Of a DNA stretch of 35,425 nucleotides, positions 35,264 through 35,425 are shown one piece after another. Positions within the stretch are counted from its first letter, which is position 1, and every line of letters begins with the position of its first letter. This DNA comes from Candidatus Ancillula prorhinotermitis. Lineage in GTDB: Bacteria > Actinomycetota > Actinomycetes > Actinomycetales > Bifidobacteriaceae. The stretch is taken from the NCBI GenBank assembly GCA_031280795.1, contig JAITGF010000002.1, positions 1-35,425 on the forward strand. Direction: 5' to 3'. The translations under genes and the position numbers were made by a program. The notes under the pieces are model-generated. The model was given only the letters and a program-made list of their open reading frames with translations, searched no databases and was not told where the DNA came from.

Positions 35264-35425
35264 GTAATTTGCTCGCAAATTACCCCTAACTTGTGCCCCG
35301 CAGCCTAAGAACCGAAGCGAGCAGGCAAGGAAATTATTTCCTTGGCAGGCGAGCGAGAAGTTCGTGGTTTTGGTAGCGAGTTTACGAGCGCTGACCAAAA
35401 CAAAGTGTTATGCGGAGTTAAGGCG
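35264..35425. repeat. Nested palindromes at the window edge: structured RNA or palindromic repeat element
   Basis: Four stems can be drawn. GTAATTTGC/GCAAATTAC (35264-35283). An outer closing stem of CCTAACT with AGTTAAGG and CCGCA with TGCGG (35285-35302 against 35411-35423). CAAGGAAA/TTTCCTTG (35326-35344). TTTTGGT-AGCG with CGCT-ACCAAAA (35368-35400). The last two lie inside the outer stem, giving a branched fold. No ORF of note. It may continue past the window end. Confidence 0.6.

Overview
The window looks like chromosomal DNA of a Gram-positive bacterium. The evidence is: an NAD-dependent DNA ligase, TGA used as a stop, frequent GTG/TTG starts, signal-peptide proteins held by one C-terminal membrane helix, no outer-membrane genes, and a tRNA gene without an encoded CCA. 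Three transcription units (glycosyltransferase, aquaporin, aldo/keto reductase) have a -10 box 6-8 bases before the ATG and no Shine-Dalgarno, so they should be leaderless. Leaderless mRNAs plus cysteine-paired exported proteins suggest a low-GC actinomycetote (Coriobacteriia/Atopobiaceae or Bifidobacteriaceae are guesses); I cannot place it firmly.

Layout. 1-80: apparent C-terminal tail of an IS3-type transposase. 358-3992: a leaderless two-gene unit with a membrane GT2 glycosyltransferase and a divergent NAD-dependent DNA ligase. 3993-4249: a hairpin, then a near-consensus promoter whose -35/-10 spacer is mostly a run of 12 G. 4250-33696: one ~29 kb convoy on the + strand (aquaporin-like channel, three giant secreted membrane-anchored proteins of 2994, 2750 and 3492 aa, and a type I signal peptidase), with overlaps or gaps of under 20 bases, ending at a hairpin/T-run terminator. 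33697-34091: a tRNA-Arg(TCT) gene on the - strand amid broken and inverted pieces of itself and several palindromes. 34092-35150 (-): a YghZ-type aldo/keto reductase with its own leaderless promoter. 35255-35425: a dense set of nested palindromes cut by the window edge.

How it works together. Giant proteins 1 and 2 are paralogues: signal peptide, collagen-like or polyglycine head, long stalk of Ig-like repeats, shared membrane-proximal module, TM helix, short cytoplasmic tail. Giant protein 3 has a seven-blade RCC1-like propeller with a cysteine pair per blade, seemingly inserted in an IPT/TIG-like domain, on a stalk of He_PIG-type repeats. A signal peptidase is encoded in the same unit. The main hypothesis is that slippage in the G12 promoter spacer switches or tunes expression of this whole surface coat, so that the window holds a phase-variable giant-adhesin system.
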